A stretch of 64,000 nucleotides of DNA from positions 1,609,818 to 1,673,817 of the forward strand of contig NZ_JAQZZL010000001.1 of NCBI RefSeq assembly GCF_028745505.1, written 5' to 3'. This DNA comes from Lentisphaera marina (GTDB lineage: Bacteria > Verrucomicrobiota > Lentisphaeria > Lentisphaerales > Lentisphaeraceae). Below are positions 54,301-63,227 of the stretch, one piece after another (position 1 is the first letter of the stretch; the number at the start of each line of letters is the position of its first letter). The translations under genes were made by a program, and so were the position numbers. The notes under the pieces were generated by a model that saw only the letters and a list, made by a program, of their open reading frames with translations, searched no databases and was not told where the DNA came from.

Positions 54301-56068
54301 TCCAATCACCGGAGATAGGTGCGTAAACACCTGCGAGGCCATCTACCGTTACCATATTTCTAAAACTTGTGTCGATGTAGCCACCGCCATTGCTTACCCA
54401 AGGGATACCATCGGCCCAAACTTGAAAGTCGCCATGCTGAGGTGACTCATGTCCCATGTAATACTGATCAATTCTATTCTCTAGGTGAAAGAGCATGGAG
54501 TCCGCTGACCAGTCGTTGCGAGCAGAAGTGATGCCACGTTCATCATCAAACCAAAACTTTTCTACATCTTTAAACTCTTCCAAGTTGTCTAATTTATTAT
54601 AATCAGTCATTTGTGTAGCCGTGAGCAAGTTTATAGCTTTAAGTGAAAACCAATTATGATGGATTTTTCCTGACCAATTATCTTTGGGAGTTCCCTCGAA
54701 ATAGCTTAAACTTCCTGGAAGTTTAGCATTCCAGACAAAATCCACTAACTTGTCTTCTGGGTAAAAATGCTTCATTACTGACCAGAATTCAAGATGACCA
54801 CCTGAGCCGGATGCGCCTGACGCCATCCAATAGCGTGCTTCATCTAAACCAGTGAGGATTTTATCAAGACTCTTGCCATCGGGGCGACGACGTGATTCGG
54901 TAGAAAAACGATAGTAGATTTTTCTAGCGTGTTGGAGGTTGGAATTGGCTCTTGCTAGAAGATGACTATGCTTGAGTAAATTTTCCGGATGATTGGGCCC
55001 CTGTCGTTTAGCAATGGCAAGAACGGGAAGCATCGGGATAAATCCTTTGGTGTTCTCATAGGTGATACCATCAGACGATAAGTCATAACTAAGTTTGTTT
55101 TTTAAACTCCATTCAGCCATTTTTGCGACGCGGGGGTCATAGCCCTTTTCGCCTTCAATAGCTAGGGCAAGGTAGATTTGGTTGGCGGCCCCAGACATGT
55201 GGTTATTGATGTACATTTGACCGGGAATTTGCATACCAGTGGTGTATTTACCAAGAGTGCATTTGGAGATCACGCGACGGACAACCGTGCGCTCTTGCTC
55301 GCTCATAAAAGGATAAGCATAGTCATATTCAAAGGCTAAAGATAAATGGGTTCCACTGAAGTCATATCCTTTTAAAGTAGCTCCATGTTTTTTATACAAT
55401 TGTTCTACTCTTGTTTTACCTCCTTGATAATAGGCGTCGTGATAGCTTATTTGCCCAAAAACGACTTCTCTACGAAGGAAATCATAAGCCACATCTTTTA
55501 TGGGGGCTGCAATAGGATCTGTGTTGAGAATGTCGACTCGACCCTCAAGATAGAGAGCGTGCTCAACAGTAGCTTTTGCGGCTTTTTCACCCAATTCCTG
55601 ATCTTCAGTGATCAAAGCATATAAGCCCCAACCAGCGATTTTACTGTCTTCACCCCACGGGCTTGTTCTGTAATTGAAATTTGCCGGAACTTTCCACTTT
55701 TCTGCATCGCGACGCATCTGCTCCATTTGAAGTTTAAAAATACGTGGTGCCTTTGACCCCATTTTATGAATTTTTTTGAAGCGCTCGATATCCTCGGGAC
55801 CAATAACTATTCTAGGGTGAATACCCACTTTGGGTACTGGAGTCAGCTTAGATACATCAAAACCTGGAGCTTTGTAATGCACAGGGACTTCAATGGGAGG
55901 AGGCAGGTCTTTAATTAATTCGCCATTGAGGATGTAATCACCAGGAGCACCGTAACTTCCCTTATAAAATTTTTCTTCACCCTTATGGACTTTTGAAATA
56001 TCTTCAGCTTGGCTTGCGAAGGTCGCAAAATAAAGAGAAGCAAAAAAGGTTTTTCGTACTAAGTTCAT
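51359..56068 (-). CDS. Giant heparinase-like lyase with CHB_HEX-C, PA14-like and LamG domains
   Basis: A 1569-aa secreted protein (signal peptide ending FASQA). Toroid lyase domain about 85-520 (HPRIVIGPEDIERF); heparinase-type beta-domain about 530-890 (YYMGHESPQHGDFQVWADG); chitobiase C-terminal-like module about 935-990 (VYYTLDGSEPNAQS); PA14-like region about 1020-1150 (FSGYIQVPESGVYSFEL), with a second, shorter one near 1230-1320; LamG about 1385-1565 (FTISAWIKYKD, VDEVRLFDRALNAEEI). Its tandem paralogue lies at 58411. It is preceded by a pseudopilin gene (103 bp) and followed by an MFS transporter (47 bp). The sugar polymer it cleaves is not known. Confidence 0.86.
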   Translation of the reverse strand: MNLVRKTFFASLYFATFASQAEDISKVHKGEEKFYKGSYGAPGDYILNGELIKDLPPPIEVPVHYKAPGFDVSKLTPVPKVGIHPRIVIGPEDIERFKKIHKMGSKAPRIFKLQMEQMRRDAEKWKVPANFNYRTSPWGEDSKIAGWGLYALITEDQELGEKAAKATVEHALYLEGRVDILNTDPIAAPIKDVAYDFLRREVVFGQISYHDAYYQGGKTRVEQLYKKHGATLKGYDFSGTHLSLAFEYDYAYPFMSEQERTVVRRVISKCTLGKYTTGMQIPGQMYINNHMSGAANQIYLALAIEGEKGYDPRVAKMAEWSLKNKLSYDLSSDGITYENTKGFIPMLPVLAIAKRQGPNHPENLLKHSHLLARANSNLQHARKIYYRFSTESRRRPDGKSLDKILTGLDEARYWMASGASGSGGHLEFWSVMKHFYPEDKLVDFVWNAKLPGSLSYFEGTPKDNWSGKIHHNWFSLKAINLLTATQMTDYNKLDNLEEFKDVEKFWFDDERGITSARNDWSADSMLFHLENRIDQYYMGHESPQHGDFQVWADGIPWVSNGGGYIDTSFRNMVTVDGLAGVYAPISGDWMTAKNTEIASNSVSEMTSAYQWRKSLNGLRYLDHPGLESMPSQMQPFAKEAYSLDRFSELAYLPKIREHYDGFAHLDYGPWHGETRGPEYYYKWNDPMDHVFRTTHFARGKRPYLLIFDDLRKADDQNHQFDWRMMITGDAAIYSSNPKAKGRHTSKSTDGVIGTDLIFCMADKNINRHGGNAWGLRYIEMKPKPKKGDPMLLVRILWRNTNYAFPVPNVQRSYSWNMVSVPAFGKSPEYRVMVYPYKYGENLPTTEWSDDRTRLTVQIGENIDTYDFSQTDRERTVYSMKRNGKSIIDSNARPPKPIFDSSSKFTVDQNRPNWRAPQILVDTYPVKFKNIKPGAQVYYTLDGSEPNAQSAIYDGTLAINKSCTLKAKTYQADWRYGKEHWSETVSIDFKKQAPKKALATKPQSQGLLLKGYEIKTTKFDEKGFFQGDKNSLPNIQQYTALMTHAVKGFYIPKMNNTVDSKWMTKAFYNFSGYIQVPESGVYSFELESAGPIDFKVSAQSLILVDKQYGLSYKKRYGDIALSKGTHKFDLTVCDPVFWKGDMEEDYKINLAFKRPGSSKYIALADSALSRNADKLEALSPSKFSQKNIAVERLQVLPGLIQKRYDRLDIILTDEAKQAQGRSEAKLIAASGLPLEYFDVSSAKPYSVKIADLMISSNSPRKLLEYEGYIRIGKDGVYEFDLAKGIENASQLIIANKVIVRRRVNAEKVNGKIALSKGLHAFRFQIAMGSSLIRMKHESESDFQTLIPVALAYDSHYKLPKITAGKNKDLPAGLIAYMPCDKLDLGSSPVLDSKGASTVISGGQIINDGIRGKALGIYGEAGLISFSGLRQREDEFTISAWIKYKDKPQDIVLWGEAYGNLTLRCRANRFIANWNRNIGNVDVSLDKKKITADKWFHIAATYGKNVTIYFNGEKIAQKQVLNYSSRKGNGFFQGGKFMHCNNKPTAVDEVRLFDRALNAEEIKKVYNIDKP

Positions 56069-56171
56069 GCAGAGTCCTTGTTAAAAGAGTTTTGATTTTA
56101 GTTAATAAATTTTTCTCAATATCTTATGTCACGATTTTAATTATTTTTCTGTGATCCGATTCTTTAAAGAA

Positions 56172-56975
56172 TTAATAATTGGGATTCCAGTAAAACCTCG
56201 TGCCCGGTGGTTGAATACTTGATTGAAAAATGCCAAAATTCCCTACATTTTCATACCACTGACTAGTCGTATTGGTGACTTTGTATTCGTCATGAAACAT
56301 CCAAGTATTGGTTTTGATAAAACTTGCTGAGCCATCAATATGTAGTGAATTTGCACCTTCATTTAGGTGATTGCCCATGCTGACTCCACGTCCATCGCTT
56401 GCATCGCCTATTTCTTCTGCGGTGGATTGAGTTGTACTCCAGTTTCTGACGTAATCATGCATGGCAATAGTTCCTGGATTTACATTGGTGATTTTCGTGT
56501 AGTAATTTTGTTTGAAGAGGCCGACGGAAACTCTGCCAGCATTAGCGCTAGTAGTCGGATTGTCCTCAAATCGAAAAGCATTTTCATGATAAGTTTTTAA
56601 CGCTGTGATCTGTGTACCATCATCCAGTGTTCAAGAACCTACTGAATCAATGCCAAACTTTCCCTCGTAAACTCCTGGGCATTCATAGCCTTTATGACTA
56701 GTTCCCATATATACCGCTATTTCCTTTAAAAAAGTAGTACTTTGAGTGTTAGGAAGACTTACATTAGCACCTGTAAAATTTGATGGTAGATGGCTATTGT
56801 TGTCGCCTGAGTAGAGGTTAATGGCAATATGATGCTGCTTTAAAGTACTTAGGCATAAGACTCTTCTTGCTGATTCGCGCGATTTTTTAAGTGCAGGCAT
56901 GAGTAAAGAAGCTAAGATGCCAATAATAGCAACGACAACAAGAACTTCGATCAGGCTAAATGTTTTATTTTTCAT
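56172..56975 (-). pseudogene. Pseudopilin interrupted by one in-frame TGA
   Basis: From the ATG at 56975 the frame is a typical pseudopilin ([20 protein letters not shown]). It reaches TGA at 56631-56633 (codon 115), then continues in the same frame to 56172 through a normal C-terminal half with [15 protein letters not shown]. The two halves are colinear with the gene at 63228-64000, where [18 protein letters not shown] has no stop. So a single nonsense change (or a sequencing error) splits it. If real, it removes the H-X10-DG domain from the pseudopilin upstream of the 1569-aa lyase. Confidence 0.85.
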
Positions 56976-56986
56976 AAGTGCTCAAT

Positions 56987-57009
56987 GTATTATAATATGT
57001 ATTATATAT
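56987..57009. promoter_or_regulatory. Copy 4 of the shared AT-rich dyad motif
   Basis: Core ATAATATGTATT at 56992-57003, only 12-34 bp upstream of the interrupted pseudopilin ATG. All 23 bases are identical to 46761-46783 although the downstream genes are unrelated. Confidence 0.6.
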
Positions 57010-57050
57010 ATCACAATGTAAAAAATCAAGTTGCTATTTTTATTTTCTTC

Positions 57051-57224
57051 TTAAAGCTTTCTTTGGATTTCTTGAAAGCGTTGATAAACAATCTCCGGGA
57101 GTTCCCCGTTGGGCCTTGGACTGACATTGAGCAAGAGCTTGGCGCCACGATCACGTAGATATTTGTAAGTGTCCAACATCCATTCAACCGATTTATATCT
57201 TTTAAATAGCTCTAGACATCCATA
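57051..57224 (-). pseudogene. C-terminal remnant of a GH29-like alpha-L-fucosidase
   Basis: A 58-codon frame ending at 57051 encodes LRDRGAKLLLNVSPRPNGELP, which matches the conserved LLLNVGP-x-x-DG-x-IP end of the GH29 catalytic domain. No upstream part remains. Confidence 0.6.
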
Positions 57225-57242
57225 TTATTGCCATTTTATACT

Positions 57243-57737
57243 CTAATCATCAATATGACTTAAGATCAATTGGTGAACTTTATCGGCCCAGCCTGGAAGA
57301 CGCTCGTGAGCAGAGTCTGGGTAATAAACGATGTCCTTTTCTGCAGTTATTTTATTGTAAGCAGCATGCTGACTGGAAGGGGGGCAGATTTGATCCATGA
57401 GACCACAGGCCATGAAGGTTTTTGCCTTGATGCGCTTGCTGATATTTTGGATATCAATATAGCCCAGTGTATTAAATACTTGTTCTTTTCTTTGATGGAG
57501 TGGATCGTGATAGCGAAAGTAATTACGCAGTTCTTCATAAGCATTTTGATCGAGGTCCATATCCCAAACGCGCTGATAATCACAAAGAAAAGGATAATGG
57601 GGCGCACAGAGTTTTATTTTCGGTTCTATAGCTGCGCAAGCGAGGGCTAAAGCACCGCCTTGTGATCCTCCGATGGCGGCCAAATGAGTTTCATCGACTT
57701 CGTCTGAGGCACAAGCGTTTTTCCTTAAATAAAGGAG
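57243..57737 (-). pseudogene. Acetyl xylan esterase (AXE1/cephalosporin deacetylase) fragment
   Basis: An open frame of 165 codons begins abruptly after a stop at 57738. It carries the second half of an AXE1 enzyme: LLYLRKNACASDEVD, nucleophile Ser in GGSQGG, ACGLMDQICPPS with the catalytic Asp, and SAHERLPG with the His. The N-terminal half of the family, including the oxyanion tyrosine region, is missing. A TTG at 57683 could start a 146-aa product but would lack half the fold, so I treat it as a remnant. Confidence 0.78.
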
Positions 57738-57739
57738 CT

Positions 57740-58116
57740 AATTTAAAACTTATGGCTTATCACTCCGGTGATGAAAAATACATTTATGCTGAACAAGTGA
57801 TCAGAGTCGCACTCCCAAAATAAATAAAGAAGGAAAAGAACAAAAGATACTTTTTGATGATATTCCCGATCAGCTTTACGGTGTCAAAGCGATTGACCTA
57901 AAGGCCGTGAGTGACTCGAATCTGGCCGTTCGCTTTTGTGTCATCGAAGGTCCAGCAATGATCAAGGGAGACAAACTCATCTTCACGAAAATCCCAGTGA
58001 AAGCTAAATGGCCAATTAAGATCACGGTGGCAGCCTATCAATGGGGTAGATCTAGCGAGCCGCAGTTTCAGAGGGCACCAAGTATAAAAAAATCATTTGT
58101 CATTAAGCAGCCTTAG
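57740..58116 (+). pseudogene. C-terminal remnant of a protein with an Ig-like domain
   Basis: The plus strand encodes AYHSGDEKYIYAEQVIRVALP, a shift near 57820, then NKEGKEQKILFDDIPDQ, SNLAVRFCVIEGPAMIKGDK and FTKIPVKAKWPIKITVAAYQ. The second part resembles bacterial Ig-like (MBG-type) modules at the ends of PVC secreted enzymes. A frame change and the lack of any upstream domain mark it as a fragment. The parent enzyme is not recognised. Confidence 0.55.
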
Positions 58117-58127
58117 AAATCATTGTT

Positions 58128-58283
58128 CTATTTCATAAGTTCCTTTTTAGAAAATTTAAAATTGGATATTAAAGTACTGCGGCCTGACATGAGGCGAAGT
58201 CCAATTCGTCCTTGTTTTAACTCGGCAAAATCATCGAGTTCCCAGGAAAATTCCTTTTCAAGTTCAGGCCCACTTACTTTCAT
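58128..58283 (-). pseudogene. Remnant of a concanavalin-like domain protein
   Basis: A 51-codon frame (FSWELDDFAELKQGRIGLRL, then STLISNFKFS) reads like the last strands of a concanavalin/DUF1961-type sandwich. An in-frame stop lies just upstream, in a stretch that otherwise continues the same protein (GELMKVLEYK). It is too short to be functional. Confidence 0.5.
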
Positions 58284-58349
58284 AATAAATATAGTTTCTC
58301 ATTTGTACTCCAAAACCTTCATTAGTTCACCTGGTCGCCCCGGTATAAA

Positions 58350-58377
58350 GCGCCCGAGTGCCTAGGCACTCGGGCGC
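58350..58377. terminator. 28-bp perfect palindrome downstream of the 1570-aa lyase
   Basis: GCGCCCGAGTGCC followed by TA and its exact complement make a perfect, GC-rich palindrome in otherwise AT-rich DNA, 33 bp beyond the stop at 58411. On the minus strand it is followed by TTTATA, so a terminator is possible though the T-run is weak. As the arms leave no normal loop, a protein-binding or recombination site is an alternative. Confidence 0.5.
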
Positions 58378-58410
58378 GGGAAATAGCGTTTATTGGATCA
58401 AGTCTGACCC

Positions 58411-61400
58411 TTACTTTTTAAGATCGAAATCATAGATCGATTTTATCTCTTCAGCTGTGAGAGCACGATCGTACATACGATACTCGTCAAAGGCGGTTGG
58501 TTTGTTGCCGGCGAGAATCGCACCATGATCGGCGAAGTAGCCGTTGCCGATGCGCTTCTTCCAATGCAGGGCCTGGGCAGACGATACCTTTTTGCCATTG
58601 AAATATACGGCGGTCTCTTTGCCATAGGTAGCGGCAACATGGAACCATTTTCCAGGGACCGTCATCTCTTGTGGTGCAGTCCATGTTGAGTGGCCAATAC
58701 CGCGACCCCATTCGGCCTTTATGTGAGAGGCCCGGGTTCCACGTACCTGGAAGCTAATGGGACCATAAGCCTCACCAAAGACAGTGAGGTCCTCGGTTTT
58801 GTCTCTGAACTTGATCCACATAGAGACTGTAAAGGCATCCTCGCGTTGTTTCAGACCACGTATCATCATAGTAGCTACATCGCCGTAGAGGGCGAGGGCA
58901 TTGCCTTTGACACCGTCGGGGATGATGGTAGCTCCCTCAACTAGGGCCACTGCACCATTTCCATTCGTGATCGGTGTGCTCTCACCAACAAGTTTTTCAC
59001 ATGATAGATGTCCTAATAGACCAGGTATATCATTGCTGGATACAGCTTTGGATTTTGGAGCCTTATACGCTGCATCACGGGCAAAAGCGGCAGAGCTTAA
59101 AAATTGAAATCCTGCGTCTTTTTCATGTTTTACCGAGACTAATGCCTGCCCTATTGCAACCTGTAACTTGAAGGGATGCAGTCCCGCTTCAAGGCCGATA
59201 ACACCATCAGTTTTAGGTGCATCGACTTGGCGTCGAACCACCACCTGATTGTCGATAATAAGTAGTGCTGAATCACTTCGGCTTTCGGGCATACTAAAGG
59301 TATACAGTCCATCGCGACTAATGCGCAAGTATCCACTGTACTCAACTAGTTTTCTAGGCGAATCATTGCGCTCCATAAGATCCACGGACCGACTCAAATA
59401 AGGTTTTGCACCTTCGACATCAAAATAGGCTGGCTTGAATCCACTTGTTGGAACAAATCCTGCCTGATCCCGGAAGTTCGGAACCGTTTTGTAGTCGGCC
59501 AGTAGGATATCGAGCCGATCGTAACGACGTTCAATTAGGCCTGGCACCACTTTTATGCCCTTTGACGCCGGTATAAGAGTTGATACTTTTTCAGCAACAT
59601 TTTCTAACTTAAGACCATCTTTATTGCGCATAAAACGCTCAGGTGCAATTGTTTCATAGTCAGCGCCACTTGGAGCAAGAGCTTTCAGGCTAATGCCGTA
59701 CTGTTCCTCTGCGTCACCTTTCCAGAAGACAGGGTCGCAAACTGTGATATGCAGGGTATGCCATCCCTTTTGAAGAACTACTTCGCCGTAGCGTGGCTTG
59801 TAGGAGAGACCAAACTGTTTATCGACCAGAATAATCTGTTGGCCACCCACCTTGAAGTCTATTGGACCATTTGAGGTAAGCTCAAAGGAGTAGGCTCCCG
59901 TTTCAGGCACTTCAAGATAGCCTTCAAATGCATAGAAGGCTTTCATCATATGTTTGCCATCCAGCTTACCGTCCATCACTGGAATTGTCAGGTCAGCAAA
60001 AGCTTTGGTTACAAGCGGCTTATACAGACCAAGCTTAGGCAGTGAATTCTTCCCACCTTGAAAGAATCCCTTTTCATCAAATTCCGTGGTCTTGATTTCA
60101 AATCCCTGCACCTTTAGTCCCGGAGTTTTACCCTCAATAGCAATGGCTTTTTGCGGTTTCTGCAGTTCATAGGTAAAGCTTACTGTATCACTCCAGTTGT
60201 CCTTCCCGAAGCGCCAATCTGCGCGGTAAGTGCGAGCCTTTAGTACGCAGCTCTTATCAATGGTAATAGGTCCATTTACAAGAGAAGAAGAAAGGCCTGG
60301 AACGGATCCGTCTAAGGTGTAGCGAATCTCGGAGCCAAGCTTACCTGCAGTAAAGAGCACCTCAGTTGGACCGCTGATTACGCGTGGTGCGCGCCACTCA
60401 GGACGATTTTGGTCGACTGTGAATTTAGCACGCTGGGCAAGTTCTGGCTTTGCAGGTTTAGCGCCAGAATCAGTCACCTTCTTACCGTTGCGAGACATAC
60501 TGAAAACGGTGCGTTCTTTGTCGGTCTGGTCAAGGTCATAGACATCGATATTGCTCCCTACCTTCACTGTCAAGCGTGTCCGGTCATCCGACCACTCGGT
60601 GCTAGGAAGTTTATCACCAAAATGATGAGGAAAGATCATGATGCGGTACTCGGGACTTTTACCGAAGGCCGGCACAGAGACCATGTTGAAAAGACCGGTG
60701 CGCTGCACATTAGGTACGGGAAAAGGGAAGTTGGTATTTCGCCAAAGTACACGAACCAAAAGCATGGGATCACCCTTTTTAGGTTTTGGTTGAAGACCCA
60801 CGTAGTAGGCCCCGCTATATTGACGATTGTAGCTGTCATCTTTCATAGTGAATATCATGTCAGTACCAATTTTGCCGTCAGTATTCATATCTGTATGGCG
60901 GTTACCAACAGCGGTGGTGACCTTGTAGAGAACCGCATCGCCAGTGACCAGCATGCGCCAGTCAAACTGGTGATCTTTATTATCAGCCTTGCGAAGGTCA
61001 TCCATAATAAGCATATAAGGCTTATCACCCCGGGCGAAATGTAGGGTGCGAAAAACATGGTCCATGGGGTCGTTCCATTTTACATAGTATTCTGGGCCAC
61101 GGGTTTCGCCGTGCCAGGGTCCGTAGTCAAGATGAGCGAATCCGTCATAATGCTCTTTGATAGCGGGTAAGTAGGCAAATTCACTAAAACGATTGATCTG
61201 ATAGGCTGCTTTCGCATAGCCTTTCATCTGGTACGGCGCAGTCGTCAGTCCAGGATGATCAAGGTAACGAAGACCATTCCAGCTTTTACGCCACTGGTAA
61301 GCTGTCGTCATTTCAGAAACAGTTGTAGCAGTCTGCTCGGTACCAACAGCGGTCATAGTGTCGCCGGAAACAGGAGCGAAGATACTAGCCAGACCGTCCA

Positions 61401-63123
61401 CTGTTACCATATTGCGAAAACTGGTATCTAAATATCCACCGCCGTTAGGAACCCACGAAATGCCGTCAGCCCATAGCTGAAAGTCACCGTGCTGTGGACT
61501 TTCGTGTCCCATATAAAACTGGTCTATACGATTTTCAAGGTGAACTAGCATGGAGTTGGCAGACCAGTCATTTCGAGCTGACATAATGCCTCGTTCTTTA
61601 TCAAACCAGTGTTTTTGTACCGCATCAAATTGTTTTAGATTGTCCTGCTTATTGTAATCGGTCATCTTTGTTGCGGTGAGCAGGTTAAGCGCCTTCATAT
61701 CAAAATACATATAATGGATTTTCCCACCCCAGTTTTCCTTCTCCGTGCCTTCATAGTACTCAAGGGCGCCGGGTAGTTTGCAGTTCCACACAAAGTCAAC
61801 TTTGGGATCTTCATGATAAAAATGTTTTAATACCGACCAGAACTCAAGGTGACCCCCCGTTCCAGAACCACCAGAGGCGCGCCAGTAGCGCGGCTGATCC
61901 TGACCCGTAATAATTTTATCAAGAGGGGTATTATCAGGGCGACGACGGGATCCACCAAAATAGCGATAATAGAGTTTACGCGCGTGGGCTACATTTGAAT
62001 TGGCGCGAGCAAGAAGGTGACTATGCTTTAATAAATTCTCTGGATGATCAGGACCCTGGCGCTTAGCAATGGCGAGTATTGGCAACATTGGAATAAAACC
62101 CTTGTTGTTTTCATAGGTAATGCCATCAGACGATAAGTCGTAGCTCAGTTTATTTTTAAGACTCCATTCCGCCATCTTTGCTACGCGCGGGTCGTACCCT
62201 TTCTCTCCTTCAATAGCCAGTGCCAGATAAATTTGATTTGCTGCGCCGGACATGTGATTGTTAATATACATATGGCCAGGAATTTGCATGCCCGTGGTGT
62301 ATTTACCATAAGTACTCTTAGAGATTGTTCGGCGTACAATGGTACGTTCCTTCTCAGTCATAAAAGGGTAGGCGTAGTCATACTCGAAGGCAAGGCTTAG
62401 ATAGGAGCCGCTGATGTCTTTCTTGACTACAGCTGCCCCATGTTTCTTCATGAGTTCATTAACTCGCTTCAAGCCTCCCTGATGATAAGCGGTATGATAA
62501 TCAACAAGGCCGAATTTAATTCCAGTACGAAGAAAATCATAGCCCACATCTTTAATGGCTTCCACTTCTTTCATTTTGTTGAGAATATCAAGCCTTCCTT
62601 CCATATAGAGGGCGTGATCAACAGTTGCTTTTGCGGCCCTGCGACCTAGTTCATTATCCTCGGTAATGAGTGCATAGAGCGCCCAACCGGCGATCTTACT
62701 GTCCCCGCCCCAGGGGCTTGAACGATAGTCGAAGTTTTGTGGAACCTTCCAATTTTTAGCATCGCGACGCATATCCTCCATCTGAACACGAAAAATCCGA
62801 GGAGCGTCTTTACCGGAGGCATAAACCTCTTTGAAGCGTTCGATATCATCCGGTCCGATGATAATACGCGGATGAATTCCTACTGCAGGGGGCGGGGTGA
62901 GTTTGCTTGCATCAAAACCCGGCGCTTTGTAATCCACGGGGACTTCAATGGGAGGAGGGAGGTCTTTAATTAATTCCCCATTTAGGATGTAATCACCAGG
63001 AGCGCCGTAACTTCCCTTATGAAATTTTTCTTCGCCCTTATGGGCTTTTGAAATATCCCCAGCCTGACTTGCGAAGGTCGCAAAATAAAGAGAAGCAAAA
63101 ATGATTTTTCGTACAGAGTTCAT
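58411..63123 (-). CDS. Giant heparinase-like lyase, diverged tandem copy with higher G+C
   Basis: A 1570-aa paralogue of the 1569-aa lyase with the same domain order: signal peptide, toroid (HPRIIIGPDDIERF), heparinase-type domain (YMGHESPQHGDFQLWADG), chitobiase-C-like (IRYTLDGSVPGLSS), PA14-like and C-terminal LamG (FTVSMWIKFRDK, FDEYRMYDRALTAEEI). Its first about 60 codons and its upstream DNA are almost identical to the other copy, while from about 62940 downward the DNA is GC-richer and diverges mainly at silent sites (33 G+C in 60541-60600 against 24 in 53461-53520). A pseudopilin gene lies 104 bp upstream. Confidence 0.86.
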   Translation of the reverse strand: MNSVRKIIFASLYFATFASQAGDISKAHKGEEKFHKGSYGAPGDYILNGELIKDLPPPIEVPVDYKAPGFDASKLTPPPAVGIHPRIIIGPDDIERFKEVYASGKDAPRIFRVQMEDMRRDAKNWKVPQNFDYRSSPWGGDSKIAGWALYALITEDNELGRRAAKATVDHALYMEGRLDILNKMKEVEAIKDVGYDFLRTGIKFGLVDYHTAYHQGGLKRVNELMKKHGAAVVKKDISGSYLSLAFEYDYAYPFMTEKERTIVRRTISKSTYGKYTTGMQIPGHMYINNHMSGAANQIYLALAIEGEKGYDPRVAKMAEWSLKNKLSYDLSSDGITYENNKGFIPMLPILAIAKRQGPDHPENLLKHSHLLARANSNVAHARKLYYRYFGGSRRRPDNTPLDKIITGQDQPRYWRASGGSGTGGHLEFWSVLKHFYHEDPKVDFVWNCKLPGALEYYEGTEKENWGGKIHYMYFDMKALNLLTATKMTDYNKQDNLKQFDAVQKHWFDKERGIMSARNDWSANSMLVHLENRIDQFYMGHESPQHGDFQLWADGISWVPNGGGYLDTSFRNMVTVDGLASIFAPVSGDTMTAVGTEQTATTVSEMTTAYQWRKSWNGLRYLDHPGLTTAPYQMKGYAKAAYQINRFSEFAYLPAIKEHYDGFAHLDYGPWHGETRGPEYYVKWNDPMDHVFRTLHFARGDKPYMLIMDDLRKADNKDHQFDWRMLVTGDAVLYKVTTAVGNRHTDMNTDGKIGTDMIFTMKDDSYNRQYSGAYYVGLQPKPKKGDPMLLVRVLWRNTNFPFPVPNVQRTGLFNMVSVPAFGKSPEYRIMIFPHHFGDKLPSTEWSDDRTRLTVKVGSNIDVYDLDQTDKERTVFSMSRNGKKVTDSGAKPAKPELAQRAKFTVDQNRPEWRAPRVISGPTEVLFTAGKLGSEIRYTLDGSVPGLSSSLVNGPITIDKSCVLKARTYRADWRFGKDNWSDTVSFTYELQKPQKAIAIEGKTPGLKVQGFEIKTTEFDEKGFFQGGKNSLPKLGLYKPLVTKAFADLTIPVMDGKLDGKHMMKAFYAFEGYLEVPETGAYSFELTSNGPIDFKVGGQQIILVDKQFGLSYKPRYGEVVLQKGWHTLHITVCDPVFWKGDAEEQYGISLKALAPSGADYETIAPERFMRNKDGLKLENVAEKVSTLIPASKGIKVVPGLIERRYDRLDILLADYKTVPNFRDQAGFVPTSGFKPAYFDVEGAKPYLSRSVDLMERNDSPRKLVEYSGYLRISRDGLYTFSMPESRSDSALLIIDNQVVVRRQVDAPKTDGVIGLEAGLHPFKLQVAIGQALVSVKHEKDAGFQFLSSAAFARDAAYKAPKSKAVSSNDIPGLLGHLSCEKLVGESTPITNGNGAVALVEGATIIPDGVKGNALALYGDVATMMIRGLKQREDAFTVSMWIKFRDKTEDLTVFGEAYGPISFQVRGTRASHIKAEWGRGIGHSTWTAPQEMTVPGKWFHVAATYGKETAVYFNGKKVSSAQALHWKKRIGNGYFADHGAILAGNKPTAFDEYRMYDRALTAEEIKSIYDFDLKK

Positions 63124-63227
63124 GTAGAGTCCTTGTTAAAAGAGTTTTGATTTTAGTTAATAAATTTTTCTCAATATCTTATGTCAAGATTTTGATTGGG
63201 TTTTCCGTAAGCCGAAGCTTGAAAGAA

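Noticed and set aside
56172..56975. Two separate genes on either side of 56631
   Set aside because: Both parts are in the same frame and colinear with the uninterrupted pseudopilin at 63228-64000, so this is one gene with a stop codon.
57243..57683. Functional 146-aa esterase
   Set aside because: The fragment has the catalytic Ser, Asp and His but lacks the N-terminal half of the AXE1 fold and starts right after a stop codon.
60409..61044. 211-aa plus-strand frame opposite the 1570-aa lyase
   Set aside because: Antisense shadow of the heparinase-type domain, which is conserved with the 1569-aa paralogue.
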